Shown one piece after another: positions 26,286-38,631 of a DNA stretch of 64,000 bases. How positions within the stretch are numbered: position 1 is the first letter of the stretch; every line of letters starts with the position of its first letter. The DNA is taken from contig JALGQZ010000001.1 of the NCBI GenBank assembly GCA_023105745.1, positions 59,559,937 to 59,623,936 of the forward strand. Direction: 5' to 3'. The DNA comes from Austropuccinia psidii (taxonomy: Eukaryota; Basidiomycota; Pucciniomycetes; Pucciniales; Sphaerophragmiaceae). A program made the translations under genes and the position numbers. Below the pieces are notes generated by a model. The model ran no database searches and was not told the DNA's origin. It saw nothing but the letters and a program-made list of their open reading frames with translations.

Positions 26286-28087
26286 TGTGAGCCTTAGAGG
26301 TATTTTCATATACCCAAAAGACCACAAATAACAAAATAAGATACAAATATAAATAAAATGAAATTATTGATATTATCAAGATAAAAATTAAAATATAAAT
26401 ACAAATTCATATACAAAAATAAAAATTTAATCATAATTTGAAATAAAAATTACATTAAATTTTAAAAGTATGAAAATGCATTTTTACTTGAGAAAATTAA
26501 GTAAAAATGAATTTTTAATAAAATTAATGAAATGAAAATATTTTTGGTAAAGACTTACATAAAACATATTATAGATTTTTATCCAATAAATAAACATAAG
26601 AAAATTATCTCATCATTGGATTCCTCATAAAAAATAAGGTGGGGTCACCTCTGGGTAAAATTTCTGTAACTCAACTCTAAATAAGCTTAAATGAAGTTTT
26701 TAGTATTTTCTGTAAAAAAGTTGAGGATCCTTCAAAACTTAAATTAATTCACATAACATGTGGTGTTAACCATCAAATTATGTGTTAAAATTGAGGTGTT
26801 GTGTGTAGTTTAGAAGCTATGAGGAATTGAAGTATTCTCAATTGAAATGTCAAAATGTGTGCATGTATTAAAAAGTGAACTGTAATTTACATATGAGGTA
26901 TCAATTATTACATTTGTGTACTTTTAAAACTAAATTGAATTGCATGTGTAAATTACAAGTGTATTACATGATGAGGAATTAAAGAAAAAATAAATTGGAA
27001 AGATTAATTCTGGGGGGGGAAAGGAACTCTAGCTCTAAGAGGGAGCCAGACCCCCAAAATCCTTGTTGACTGGAATGGTGTGTCAAAATCCACACAAAAG
27101 TTCATCACTCATGGCCTGGAATTCACTCACAGGGTCTGTGACTCAATTGATGATGAGGTTTTAATACCAACCAGGGAAGTTTTAGCTGTTACCAAGAGGG
27201 TAAAACTACCCTTAAGTCAAAACAATCTTAGTAAAAGCAGTTTTAACTGGTTTCTAAGTCTCTTAAACACATTATGATGTGTTCTGAAGGCTCTAGAACA
27301 GGTATTATTACAGTAATGGCTGTTTTAAGGGTCTAAAATGGCTAAAACCAGCCCTTTTTTGGTCTAAACCAGGGTCTAATGATGCCATGATTGGCTTTTC
27401 TGTTTTCATAGTGTTTTCCAAGACTGAAAAAAGTAAATTTTACTTTTGGAGCAAGAGATTTGATGGCTATAAAAGAATGTCTCCTTTGCCCCACTTTTAT
27501 CTTCATGTTAGAATCTTTTCCTTTTATAATTAGCTTAAACACTGTTAAACCAATCAATAAAAGATTAAAACCAACTTTTATCATTTCAAACCTCTTGAAA
27601 AAGTGAAAAAATCCTTATAATCATTGTTTGTAACTCTTATAATAATTTTTACCCCTTGAACCACCCCATAAGTGAATTAAAGCATCTTTCATCACTATTA
27701 GCTTTGTCACTTTGTTTCCAAATTCACTATGGTCACTTTTGGGTGTGTTTCCTCTTTAAATATGTTTTTAAAGACTTTGTTCTTTAATTAATTTCTTGCA
27801 GCTCTTTTCTCAATTCTTTCCAATTGAAATTGCTCTTGAAGAAATTTCTTTTGTAGCCTTAAATATCTCTTATAGAGTATTTTTGGATAAATTTTGATTG
27901 TTGGTAAAACAATAAATATTTATAATACTATTTTCTTATACTTATGAAGTTAAAATAAATAAAATTGGCATTTTTCCTCTTGAAAATACTATTTCATACT
28001 ATTGTTAATCATTTTTTACCTTATACAAATTTTGAGGACAGGAAAAGTACTTGATTTTCAATCAAAGTTTCATATCCATACCTTACA
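26286..28087 (+). mobile_element. solo LTR F inserted in RNase H of element B
   Basis: This 1,802-bp LTR begins TGTGAGCCTTAGAGG and ends CATACCTTACA. It is flanked by AAATA (26281-26285) and AGATA (28088-28092), a 5-bp duplication with one change. Removing it joins KTPN to the RNase H continuation ([13 protein letters not shown]) in frame. It carries no internal genes. The termini match the long-LTR family of the window, but the centre is distinct from A and C. Confidence 0.9.
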
Positions 28088-28092
28088 AGATA

Positions 28093-29620
28093 GAAATATG
28101 CTGAAATTGCAGATTTCTATGAAAGAATATAGAAAAACTAGGACTATAGTTCATAAATATGGAAATATTAATAAAAATAAAGATGGTATTAGTAGATGGG
28201 CTCTAGAAAAGACACCTGAAAACCCAGCATGGGTACCACAAGAAGGAAATGATATAGAAGTAATATGTGTTACAAATAGTGGCACATAATTCTTTAAACA
28301 AGCTAAAGAAAGCTATAAGATGGACAATACCTTTAATAGCTTATGCAAACTCTCAATGAAAGCTTATAAAGACCCATGTTTATCTACCAAAATAAATGAA
28401 ATATGGAAGAAAGCTCATGATGAAGGACTATTTCACCCCCTTTACAGACTTCTTTATCATAGAACCAAACATAAATGTGTCATGAAATTGACAAATAAAG
28501 CTCTAATAAAACCTATACTACATGAATTCCATGATAGTGTTGTATCTGGCCATCTCTCAGAGGATAGGAAACTAGAAAGAGTAAAAAAACGCTCTTGGTG
28601 GCCAGATTGGAGAAGAGATGTTGCAGAATATTTCCAGACTTGTGACATATGCCAAAAAATAAAATAGAGCCACAGTCAAGAACTTTGGAATGATGATCCA
28701 AATCCAAGAACAAGATCCCCATGGAAAATAGTTAATATGGATTGGGTTACAGCCCTACCCCCAGGAAGAGATAGAAGTTATAATGCATTTCTAGTGTTAG
28801 TTGACAGTTAAAGCAAGACACCAATTTCCTTACCATGTCACAAAGATGAAATAGATATTAACACAGTCATAATGATATGGAATAGAGTCATTAGTCATAC
28901 AGGCTTATTGCAAAATATAATAAATGATAGCTATCCTAAATTCACTTCAGCATTATGGAGAAATATTAATAACTTTTTTTGGACCAAATTACCATTCTCA
29001 ACAGCTCATCATCCTCAGACTGATGGTTTAGCAGAAAGAATGATACAAAATTTAGAAGAAATGCTTAGAAGATTCTGTGCTTATGGCTTGGAATTCAAAG
29101 ACTCTGAAGGCTATAGATATTATTGATGTACTTTAATACCAGCTCTTGAGCTAGAATACAAGACATAAATTAATTATTTAACTGGTAAAACATCAGAAAT
29201 GCTGGAGAAAGGTTTGAATCCAAGAATTCCTTATGAAGCTCTTGAAAACCACTTATTTAAGATATATACAACAGAAAGAAGTTTCAAAATAATTCTTGAA
29301 AAAGCAAGAAATCATGCATAAATATGGGACAAAAGTCATAAGCCACCTGATTTTAAAGTAGGAGAATTTGTCTTAGTATCAACTTCAAAATTTAATAGTA
29401 TTGAAGGACCAAGGGAACTGAAATATTCATTTGAATGTACCTTTGGATATCATCATTTCTATAATTTATCAAGTACCACCCATTACTGTTAATTGGGAAT
29501 TTTATTCCCAACCACAAGCCCTTGGGTGGGAAGATAAATTTAAGAAACACAGGATGTTATATTTGTCCAATCTTCCTCCCCCATCAGAAAAAACCAACTA
29601 TTTTGGAGGTTCATTCAGAT
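28093..29620 (+). pseudogene. Ty3/gypsy pol of element B: RNase H end and integrase
   Basis: The frame resumes with the RNase H C-terminus ([14 protein letters not shown]). It continues into the integrase zinc-binding region at 28320-28667 (H...H...CDICQ). The catalytic core follows at 28740-29126, with MDWVTALPPG carrying the first Asp and HHPQTDGLAERM carrying the Glu; the second Asp region reads NDSYPKFTS instead of SDxxPKFTS. A C-terminal part runs to about 29620 with several stops. The enzyme would normally insert the cDNA, but this copy is inactive. Confidence 0.85.
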
Positions 29621-30630
29621 AGATCAATTTTGTATATACAATCTATGCCATTTATCCCCCTCCTAAGTCCTATTTGTTTCTTAAATCACACCACAGTCTG
29701 ATTTTCTATCAAACATGTGGAGCTGTTGTACTTAAAAATGGTCATATTACAAACATTAAAAAAACCCTTTTTGCACCTTTACTTGTCCCTCCCAAATATT
29801 TCCCCAAAATTATGGGATTCTAGCTTTTCATTGTAAATATTAAACTCTTCATTTTTAAGAAAATTATGGAGATTTATAAGTGGGAACATATGTAATGAAT
29901 TTTTTTAGAAAAATATGCCATTTACTCAAACTGGCCAAGCTTGAGAAATTTGGCAAAAAAAAGTTCCAAAAAATTTGGGGATATTGACAGTCCATGTCAG
30001 AAAAAATTAAAAAAGGCTCAAAACTGAGCCTGAGGAATTTTTCTTAAAAAAGAGGTCACTTATATATTTTTACCATAAAAGTATGTGTTTTGGCAATAAA
30101 TTGGTAAAAACACGTAAGGGCGTATGTGTTTTTACAAACATCCTATATTAATATCAAATAATTGACATGTTTATTGCAATTAATTATTGTCAAAATAGAA
30201 TAATAAATGCACGAAAATGGTTATTTTATGGATAAATTCCAATTTATAGCTGAAATATTGCTAAAATTAAAGGTTTGAATAGTATAAAAACTATTAATAT
30301 AATAAAAATGATGATTTGTGATATTTAAAAGAGAAATAAGCAATAGGAAAGGTAAAATAATTACTCCAAAAGCTTAAAAGAAGGTTTTAAAAATATTTTA
30401 TGACTTAAACAGTAAAGAAAACTAGTTTTGTATAATAGTTACAATGATAAAGATAGTAATATTACAGAATTTACAGGTGTGATGTGAATTGGAGTTTTTG
30501 AAAAAAAATTACTAGATAAAGAAAAATATTATTATATTGACTATGAAGCTGCTGAATTCTACTATTAATATATTTGATTATAAATATTGAACTATTTTTA
30601 ATAAAAGTGAAAAGAGTTTAACTTTGGTAT
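29621..30630. other. AT-rich sequence between element B pol and element G
   Basis: No coding frame is recognised. It may contain the 3' untranslated part of element B. I could not find its 3' LTR before element G begins. Confidence 0.45.
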
Positions 30631-31328
30631 TGTGGTATGCCATACCATATCAGCTTAATAAATTTTTTTTGAGGGGAGTGAAAAGTAGAAGTACCCCTAT
30701 GGGTAGCTTCTGTTGGAAACAAAAGAAAAGGATCTTTGTCCCAGTTTGTAAGGTGATGCCTTGTGTCAAGGAAAATGGCCATGTCATTGGTTCAAGCCAC
30801 ATTGAAGACATAAAGTAAAAAATTAAAAAAAAAAAAAAAAAAAAAAAATTAATTAAAAATGACAAAATTTTGGAAAATCTTTTTAAAGTTTGGAAAATAC
30901 CTGAAACCTAACCTTAAAAGAAAATTAGGTTTCAACCCACAAATTGGCCTCAAAAATCTAAAATTCTAAATTCAAGACAGCAGAAGGAGGATACATAAAC
31001 AGATTACATAAGCAGGAAGGAGTTAAGAAAGTATTAGTAATCAGATTACTTGATTAGTAATACTTAGGGAGTTAAAGGATGCAGGTACCATGGAGTATTA
31101 GTCAGCAAGTCTAAGGATTAGTAATAAAGTTCAAATAAGCACCAGCAAAAACACCTCAAATTAGTAAGCAACCCAACAAATGACATCATCAAGCAAACAA
31201 ATAATGCAATGATTTACATAAATGACATCATTTAGGTGGGACCACCAGAAAAGAATTTTCCCAGCCAAAAGAAACTGAAAAATTCTAAGTCCCTCTTTTT
31301 GAACACCTCCCATGGAGAGCCCAAAAAT

Positions 31329-31336
31329 TATAAATA
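31329..31336 (+). promoter_or_regulatory. TATA box of element G 5' LTR
   Basis: TATAAATA followed by AGAGGGCC and a strongly pyrimidine-rich stretch. The same sequence stands at 49506-49513 in the 3' LTR. Confidence 0.65.
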
Positions 31337-31449
31337 GAGGGCCTCTCTCCCCAAAATTTTCCTCTTTCCCTCATGTCTTTTATCCCCCCAAAAGTGGAAA
31401 GTGGATTTAAATTCATCCCTGACTATCAGGTTAACTAGTCTACAAAGAT

Positions 31450-31633
31450 ATAATTCTATTATATAAAGGATAAAAAGGCCTTATATAATAGTCTTATAAT
31501 AAAAAAAAAGAGTCTTAAAATAAAGAATCAGTCCTATAAAAAAAAAAAAGTCTTATAAAAAAAAAAAGAAAAAAAACTTCATAATATAATTTTATTATAT
31601 AAAGGATAAAAAGGCCTTATATAATAGTCTTAT
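31450..31633 (+). repeat. pair of 48-bp direct repeats, each an inverted repeat, in the G LTR
   Basis: Copies at 31450-31497 and 31586-31633 are nearly identical. Within each, CTATTATATAA and TTATATAATAG (with TTTATTATATAA in copy 2) form a stem around the centre AGGATAAAAAGGCC. Both copies are also present in the 3' LTR. Confidence 0.85.
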
Positions 31634-31934
31634 GAACTTTAATTAAATAAAATAGTATTTTAAAAAGAATTTCACCTTATTAAAAGCAATCAAAGCTTTG
31701 AAGAAGGAAAAGAAGGGTCATTTAGTTATTTTTTAAGGAGTTAATATTATTATTTGATTTCATAAAGTCATACTTTGGCTACTACAAGGACATTTTTTTA
31801 TTAATTAGAAAGGAAACTACCTATTATAGGAATACATTAGTGTTATTCTTATTTAAAAGAAAGAATTATTATCAAATTAAATTATCAAAGAGTGGATATT
31901 AATTAGTCTGGTCATATCAGAATCTTATTATATA

Positions 31935-31968
<34 letters not shown>
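31935..31968 (+). repeat. TAA microsatellite, longer in the 5' LTR than in the 3' LTR
   Basis: About eleven TAA units here against about five at the homologous place near 50,110 in the 3' LTR. The LTRs were identical at insertion, so the repeat changed length afterwards. Confidence 0.85.
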
Positions 31969-32384
31969 CATCAACCATAAAAAGTGTTTGATTGTTTCAT
32001 TTAGTATTATTATTAGCCTAGTGTCTCAAGATTATATTGAATTATTGTTGTAGTAGTATTTTGTGTGATTTGTGTTAGTTTTTTTTCTTTTGGTTAATTA
32101 AATAGTGTTATATTTAAAAGGTTAAATAAATATTTTGAGATCAAGCAAAGTCTGATTGAGTCTGTTGAATACACTTTTCTGAATTAGCCACCATCAATAA
32201 ATAAATTGATTGTGAACTCAAGTTAAGATAATTCAGCATTTTTCAGGAAGGGCAGTCTAGATTATTCTAGCACACGAGCAGAGCAAGGGTTACAAGCTTG
32301 AACAGCAATTCAAAACTGTTTTCTTGTAATTTCCCCTTCCAGGTACTGCCTCATTTTATCCCACACAAGAGGAGTTCCCACATC

Positions 32385-32398
32385 TGGTGTCCCAACAG
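32385..32398 (+). promoter_or_regulatory. candidate primer-binding site of element G
   Basis: TGGTGTCCCAACAG starts two bases after the 5' LTR and begins with TGG, as a site complementary to a tRNA 3' CCA end should. I cannot name the tRNA. Confidence 0.5.
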
Positions 32399-32436
32399 TG
32401 GCAGTCAGATAGGAATATCATTAGATTCTATTCAGC

Positions 32437-35400
32437 TTGATATCAAAATATATATATTTATTAAACCTGGAATCATATAATCATCTAAATAAACCATTCT
32501 CATCATCATCAAAATCTCATTCATCATCATCATCTGAATCTTATCATTACAAATTACTACTAAAATCAAAATCACCAGGACAGACATCACAAGAAAGCTT
32601 GAGTAATTTAATATCAACACCAAATACAAGAAGAAAAGAAGAAGATAGGTTAAAGGAATTCTTCTTTAACCTAATCCAAGAGTATAAAGAAAGAAAACAG
32701 GAAGAAGCAAAATTTGAAGGCAAAACATACAAAGTAGAAAAAATGGATCAACAGTCAACATCAAAATTACCACCATTACCTGAAGATACTGTGGAAGGTC
32801 AGTATGAAGAAGAAGATGTAGAAGAGGATCAAACTGTGAAAATACAGAGCTTTATGAAGCAAATGCAAGATTTTTTGTTAAGTCAAACCAGTAAAAAAGG
32901 CAAAAGAAGACAATCAATACCAAATACACCAGGGAATAGCCCTAGTGAATCAACATTACCAACGCATATAAGATCAGAAGATTCAACAATATCACCAACA
33001 CCTGGACCAAGAGAAAACTCTACTCCAGAAACAAATCCAAGAATTAACAATATTCCAAGAAGAGCTTTTGTCTCTACACCTAATAACCCAAGTCCATTAC
33101 AGCAGCAAGTGTTAAAGCAGGAAAGGCCTGTGGTTAAAATTAAAGCAAAAGATTATAATCTCAATTTTAATGGAGAGGAAGTAGAGAAGTTTATTAAGAA
33201 GGTTGAAAGAATTTCTCAAATTGAAGGAGCAACAGATGAAGATTTAGCAATGCAAATGGCATTTTGGACAACTGACCCAAGAATTAGTGATGACATAGAA
33301 GCTATGCCAGGATATGAAGAAGGTAATTGGACACAACTGAAGAAAGACCTTATAACCAAATGGGGAAGAGTTGAACCAGAAAGAAGATATAGAAAAGATT
33401 CTCTCATTCAGCTTTTCAATGATACACAAGATGAAGGAGGAATCAGCACTTTATCAGAGTATAAAAGGTTTATTGGAGAATATGAAACCATCATTACTTA
33501 CCTTTTAAGATATAAGTATATTCCTCAAGAGAATATGTTCCATGAAGATGTATTTGATTGTCTCTCTGCAGATATCAAAGGTGCTATCAGTAAGGAAATG
33601 ATTAAAGATAATGTTATGGTTAGAGCAGAAGATGGAGGATATCTCATACCACCTATGAGAATATTAAAGAAGTATATTGAACAAGAATTGGAAGCAAGAA
33701 TATTAGTCACCAAAAGACTATCATCCCCAAGAATTAAAACAGTAAAGAATGAATCGATCACCAAGGAAAATAATGTTAAATTCAAGGAAGAATTATTTCC
33801 AGGAATGCAGGAAGCTTTGAAGAAGATGAAGGAACTTACCAAAACTCTCAAGGAACAGCAAGTAGTGGTTAATAAAGAAGTACCTAGAGAAAAGGATGTT
33901 TCCAAACAGTTTATGGAGCAACTGGATGAATTAAGTAAAATTGCTAAACCACAGAAGATAGCTTATGCTAACCCTCAAGCTGAAAATTCAGGATTTAGAC
34001 CAAAAAAAAACTTACCACCAGCATCATCAAGATATGTGCCATATGCACCGGCTCAAAATGCACCAAAACCATTTTTTAGATGTTATTACTGTTCATAAGA
34101 AGGACACTCCACAGGAAGATGTAATGAGCTTATTGAAGACCAAAACAAGAAATGGGTAATAAGACAAGGGTTCAATTACTTATATCCTAACTGGGCAAGA
34201 ATTCCAACTGATGGGAAATTATCACCAAAGCAATTGGTAAGGGAATTTCAGAAGGAACAAGAAGAATTGAAGAAGAAATTGGAAGAAAAAGCAAAAGAAG
34301 AGGAACAAAAGAAGAAAGAAAAGTCAACTGCATTTATTACCATGGACAATTAGGAAGATTGGTAACCACCATTAATATCAACAGGAAGAGAACCCCTAGG
34401 ATATGCCTATGGGTTAAGGAATACAAAGCAAAGAAGAGAAAATGAAGACAAAGCTAAGGCTCAATCACAGCCATTACCTGAAAGAGAAGTAACCCAACCT
34501 CAAGAAATACTTAAGAAAAAGACTAGTATCCCAGGTGGATTTATTGATAATGATGATCAGGAAGAAGAAAAAGTAATTATACCTACAAGATATAAATCAC
34601 CAAGGCCTTTAGAGGCTAATAAGGAGGAAGGAGCCATACATAAGAATAAAACACCACAAACGCAACCTATGGATGAAGTTAAAACCATAATTAAGGCACC
34701 CAAAGAAGGTAGAGCAGTTATCAAGCCAAGAAAAGAAGATAAAGAAGAAGTACGAATAGTTGAAAAAGTTATTAACAAAGTCTTGGATCAGAAAATAAAT
34801 CTTACTTTAGAGGAAATATTCACTATATCACCAAGGTTCATGAATGAATTAAAATTCCTTTCTGATAGAGAAAAGAAATATTTAATGTCTCTTAAGTCAA
34901 TTAATAATGAAGAGAGAGTGGAAGATCAAGAAGGCAATCAGCAAGATATAATAATTGAAGAAAGAATGCATTATGCATGTCCTCTTGGAATGATTGAAGT
35001 TTCCATTGGATTGGAAGGTCATAAAGTAAAAGCATTAGTAGATACTGGAGCAGAATTTAGTATAATACCAGAAGTTGAATCCATAAAAGCAGGAATACCA
35101 ATGAGAGCACTGAACATGAGGTTGAAAGGAATCGGAGGACATAGTACAGCAATTGTTGGCTTATCTGAGAATACTTTACTTATTTTACCATCTGATGATG
35201 AAAGAAAAATTCATTTCTTTGTAGCCAGAGGGGCAGTTCATACTGTTATTGGGAGACCATTTTTGGCTGACAATAGTATTAGACTTGAACACTCACAGAC
35301 TCAGGGTGAAATTTTAAGTTTCAGGGAATTAGATGGGAGAAGATTATGCATACCTATATGCTCACCAGAAAGCAAAGGATGGCATGCACAACCACCAAAG

Positions 35401-37530
35401 GGAATGGAGTTGTGTAATATGGCAAAAGTGGATAAAATGGAAGTGCAAGATAATAATGAAGAATCAAGATTTGAAGAGTTACCTCAAGGAAATTCAAGAA
35501 AAGAAGAAAATCAAGTAACTATAAAACAAAATCCAGAAATTCATTTCAAGACTTCCAAAGCTGAAGTAACTAGCAATGTATTGAAAATTAGAACAAACAA
35601 TAATGTAAACCCTAATTACCCTCAAAAATTTGAGAATACTTATAGCTCTAACATGGAAGCTTCCACCCCAGTGGAACTAGTACAAAAGAAAGGCTTTCAT
35701 CCAAAACAGCTAGTTAAAAGTGTCTCACCTGTGTGTGGTAAAAATGGTTTTCATTTCAATAGGAAACAGAATTCTGTTTCTGAGCTCTACAAACCATATG
35801 TAGAAGCTATATTCTCAAAACCAAAGCATAGTATTTCACCCATGGATTTGTTGAGAGTGACATCTGGTGCTTCAATAAAATTTACTCAAAATTTGTTCAA
35901 TAAATTCAAAAACACAAGGATGCAAGAAGATCTCAAGGAAGATTCACCAGTTGAAAATCAAAATCAGAATAAGGAACAAATAAATTCAGATTTATCTTAT
36001 AATAACTCCATTCAAGAAGAAACTCATCAAATGAACAATCCTCCAATTAATACAAGCCTTGAAGATCATACACTAAATATGAAGAATTCAAATCCCATTG
36101 AAAATGAATCTTCATCCCAGGAGGAACAAAACATAAAAACAGATTATCAGTCATGCAGTAAGGTAAATTACCTTAGTATTCAAGAAGATAAAATTGAAGG
36201 AAAAGATGAATATCAAGAATTGAACACCAATAATGAATATGTAGCCCAATATGAGGAATTCAACTCACCAATTTATGTTAGAGTGGGATGGGAGGAATAT
36301 CCTGTTATGGCAATTATGAACCCAAGCCTAGAAGATAATATTTTGCCATTAAAGATTGGATTAAGTATTGGAATGAAGCCCAAGAAGAAAAATCAAACAA
36401 AAAATAAAATTTTAATGGAAAAGGTACAGATTGTTATGCCAACTGATGAAACTATTTACTTAACATTTATAGTTGAAGGATCATTAAGCCATTTAATTTT
36501 GGGAAAGAAGTTTTGTCATTACTTCTCTGTTATAAAGAGTATTCATAAGTCATCATTATAATTTGAAGAAAGCACAAATTCACAAGACAAGGAATTAAGA
36601 GCATCAAAATCAGGAATTAAAGAATGCAAGGGTCATAATTTAGAAAAGGAAGACAAAAAATATGGAAATTTGGATTTGGAAGAATATGACAGATTACTAA
36701 AAAGACAGTATAATATGGGATACTACTATGATCAACAAAGAGAAGAGGAAAGTGCTTCAAGAGCAAAATTGGACTATGTCAGTGGCAGCATTAAGGAAAC
36801 TAATGGTATAGATGAACCAATGGAAGGAACAGACTCAAAATGGACAGAAAATAAAATTCAGGAAGATGAAGAAGCTGCAGAAGGCTATCAAGCATTCAAT
36901 GTGGCTTTATCAGACTATAATAAAGAAGAAAATATGGAAATTAATGATTATTCTTTGTTCAATCAGCAAATACCTGAAAAAGAAGTGAACTGGGAAGAAT
37001 TAATTTTTGGAAGAAACTTGGAAGATAAAGAAAAAAGTGTTACTAGAGCTTCAAGTCCAGCTCTGAAGGAAAATTTATATGAAGAAAGTGACATAGAATT
37101 TCCCCTTGATAATAATAAACAAATGAATGACAATAATGTTTCAGATGAAGAAATATTAAGGCAAATAACAGAATTTTTAAAAGAAACCACCAATAAGGAA
37201 CAGGATAAAATATCTCAAATACCTCAAGTCACAGAATTTCCCATATGCAGCAATAAAAAGAAGTTGCAAAAGAGAAAATTCAAGCATAAAAGACAAAATA
37301 ATACTTCAAAAGTAATAAAAAAAATTAAAATGAATATAAATTTCACTTTGGAAATAAACCATAAAAAGAACAAAAAGATGTCCTTAAATAAAAGAATTTT
37401 GAAGGAAGAAATATTTTCCTTCATAAATAATTTCTTTACTGATAAAACAATGATAAAGAATAACATCAAAAAACAGAATAAAGGAAAAATTAAGGGTCAA
37501 AGGAAGGTTAAATCCTCCCAAGAGGCCTAA
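32437..37530 (+). pseudogene. gag-protease polyprotein of element G, one frame with four stops
   Basis: A single frame runs about 1,698 codons with stops only at 34096-34098, 34351-34353, 34363-34365 and 36559-36561, and no frameshift. It starts with a Ser-rich segment, then a proline/acidic linker, a helical gag-like region (about residues 230-470) and a CX2CX4HX4C zinc knuckle at 34081-34122. The first stop falls inside the knuckle. A Glu/Lys coiled stretch follows, then a retropepsin domain (LVDTGAEFSIIP at 35035-35070, with IGRPFL about 65 codons later). A second protease-like fold at 36250-36555 reads NPS at the DTG position. The tail (36670-37530) is acidic, then very Lys/Asn-rich. No RT follows. 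Each stop is one C-to-T or G-to-A change from a sense codon, so recent decay or functional readthrough are both possible. Confidence 0.8.
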
Positions 37531-38088
37531 AATTCTTCATTTATTTGTATTATTAATTTTCCTTGAATAAAAAATAAAAATAATAATAATAATAAAAAAA
37601 TAATAAAATAAAGAAAATAATAATAATCAAAAAATAAATAAATAAATAAATATATATTTGTATTATTATGTGGCTGGGCAATTCAAGTTCCTTTACCTTA
37701 TTCATGCAGCCTTTGAATGTATTTGTACTGGATTTCTCATTTTTTTTAATTCTTTATTCCTTTTTATTCACTGTTTTATAAAAAAAAAAAAAAAAAAAAT
37801 CAATAAGAAAAAAAAATACATACATAAAAAATTATGATAATGATATTAAGAAATATTTTTTTACTCACTGTATTTTTTACATTATTATGAATTTTTTTTT
37901 ATATATGTAATTTTTTAGAATGTTTTTTTTATTTGATTTTTTTATATACATTTATTTTTTTTACCTTTTCTTTCTCAAGCTTACTTATTATAAAATCAGT
38001 AAAAGGAAAATATTTTTTTATAAATAAAAAAAATAATATATATATATAAATATAAAAAAAAAAAATTAATTAATTAAAATTAGCTTTA
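37531..38088. other. A/T homopolymer-rich untranslated interior of element G
   Basis: Runs of A, T, TAA and TAAA dominate. Only a slightly more balanced island near 37,665-37,740 stands out, and it has no supported frame. Confidence 0.5.
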
Positions 38089-38106
38089 ATGTCCTAAGTA
38101 AGACAT
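38089..38106. repeat. hairpin element, copy 1 (ATGTC/GACAT stem)
   Basis: ATGTC, an 8-base loop (CTAAGTAA), then GACAT, followed by TAAACTG. In this copy the stem extends outward to 8 bp (TTAATGTC with GACATTAA). It is related to five copies at 41.1-41.9 kb but its stem bases differ and still pair. Confidence 0.75.
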
Positions 38107-38191
38107 TAAACTGCTTAAGCTTGAAGTTATATTTAAGCTTAAAACTTACTCTTTATTAAATTTTACTTAAGAATTATTTGGGGCGCGATGG

Positions 38192-38290
38192 TATTTACAG
38201 CCTAAAGGCTGTTTCTTTTTCTTAAAGGTGGGGCAGTTTATGGATCCGGGAAGACAGTTACATTTGTAATTCCAGCAGCGGTACTAACAA
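38192..38290. other. G+C-richer island with perfect hairpin
   Basis: Within an otherwise A/T sea, this island holds ACAGCC-TAAA-GGCTGT (a perfect 6-bp stem) and a GGTGGGGCAG stretch. No protein frame is supported. It could be an exon of the sense transcript or a processing signal. Confidence 0.4.
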
Positions 38291-38631
38291 TCAATCAATA
38301 AATAAATAGAAAATATAGTAATAATAAAATAATATAAATAATCATAATAATAAAAATATAAATAACAAAAATAATAATAAATTCAAAACACCCTAACAAA
38401 ACTCAGACAATAAAATAGAACAAACTAAAAGCAGCATTAAACGTTTATTTTATGCCTTACAACTTAGATTACATGAGAATTTTTTTTAGTTCATTTTTAT
38501 TTATTTTTTTATTATTTTTCTATATAAATATTTTTTAGTTCATTTAGTAAATAAATAAATAATAATAAAAATAACTAAATAAAAAACTAAAAATGGCGCT
38601 TTAGGCGGTAAAACAACAAGCCTAAGAGCCA

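Larger units (their letters stand above)
30631..32382 (+). repeat. 5' LTR of element G
   Basis: 1,752 bp with TG...CA ends. It contains a TATA box at 31329-31336, two 48-bp direct repeats (31450-31497 and 31586-31633) and a TAA microsatellite near 31935-31968. Confidence 0.92.

Noticed and set aside
36963..37469. Antisense Leu/Phe-rich frames opposite the G polyprotein tail
   Set aside because: They mirror Lys/Glu-rich sense codons; no initiation or splice context.
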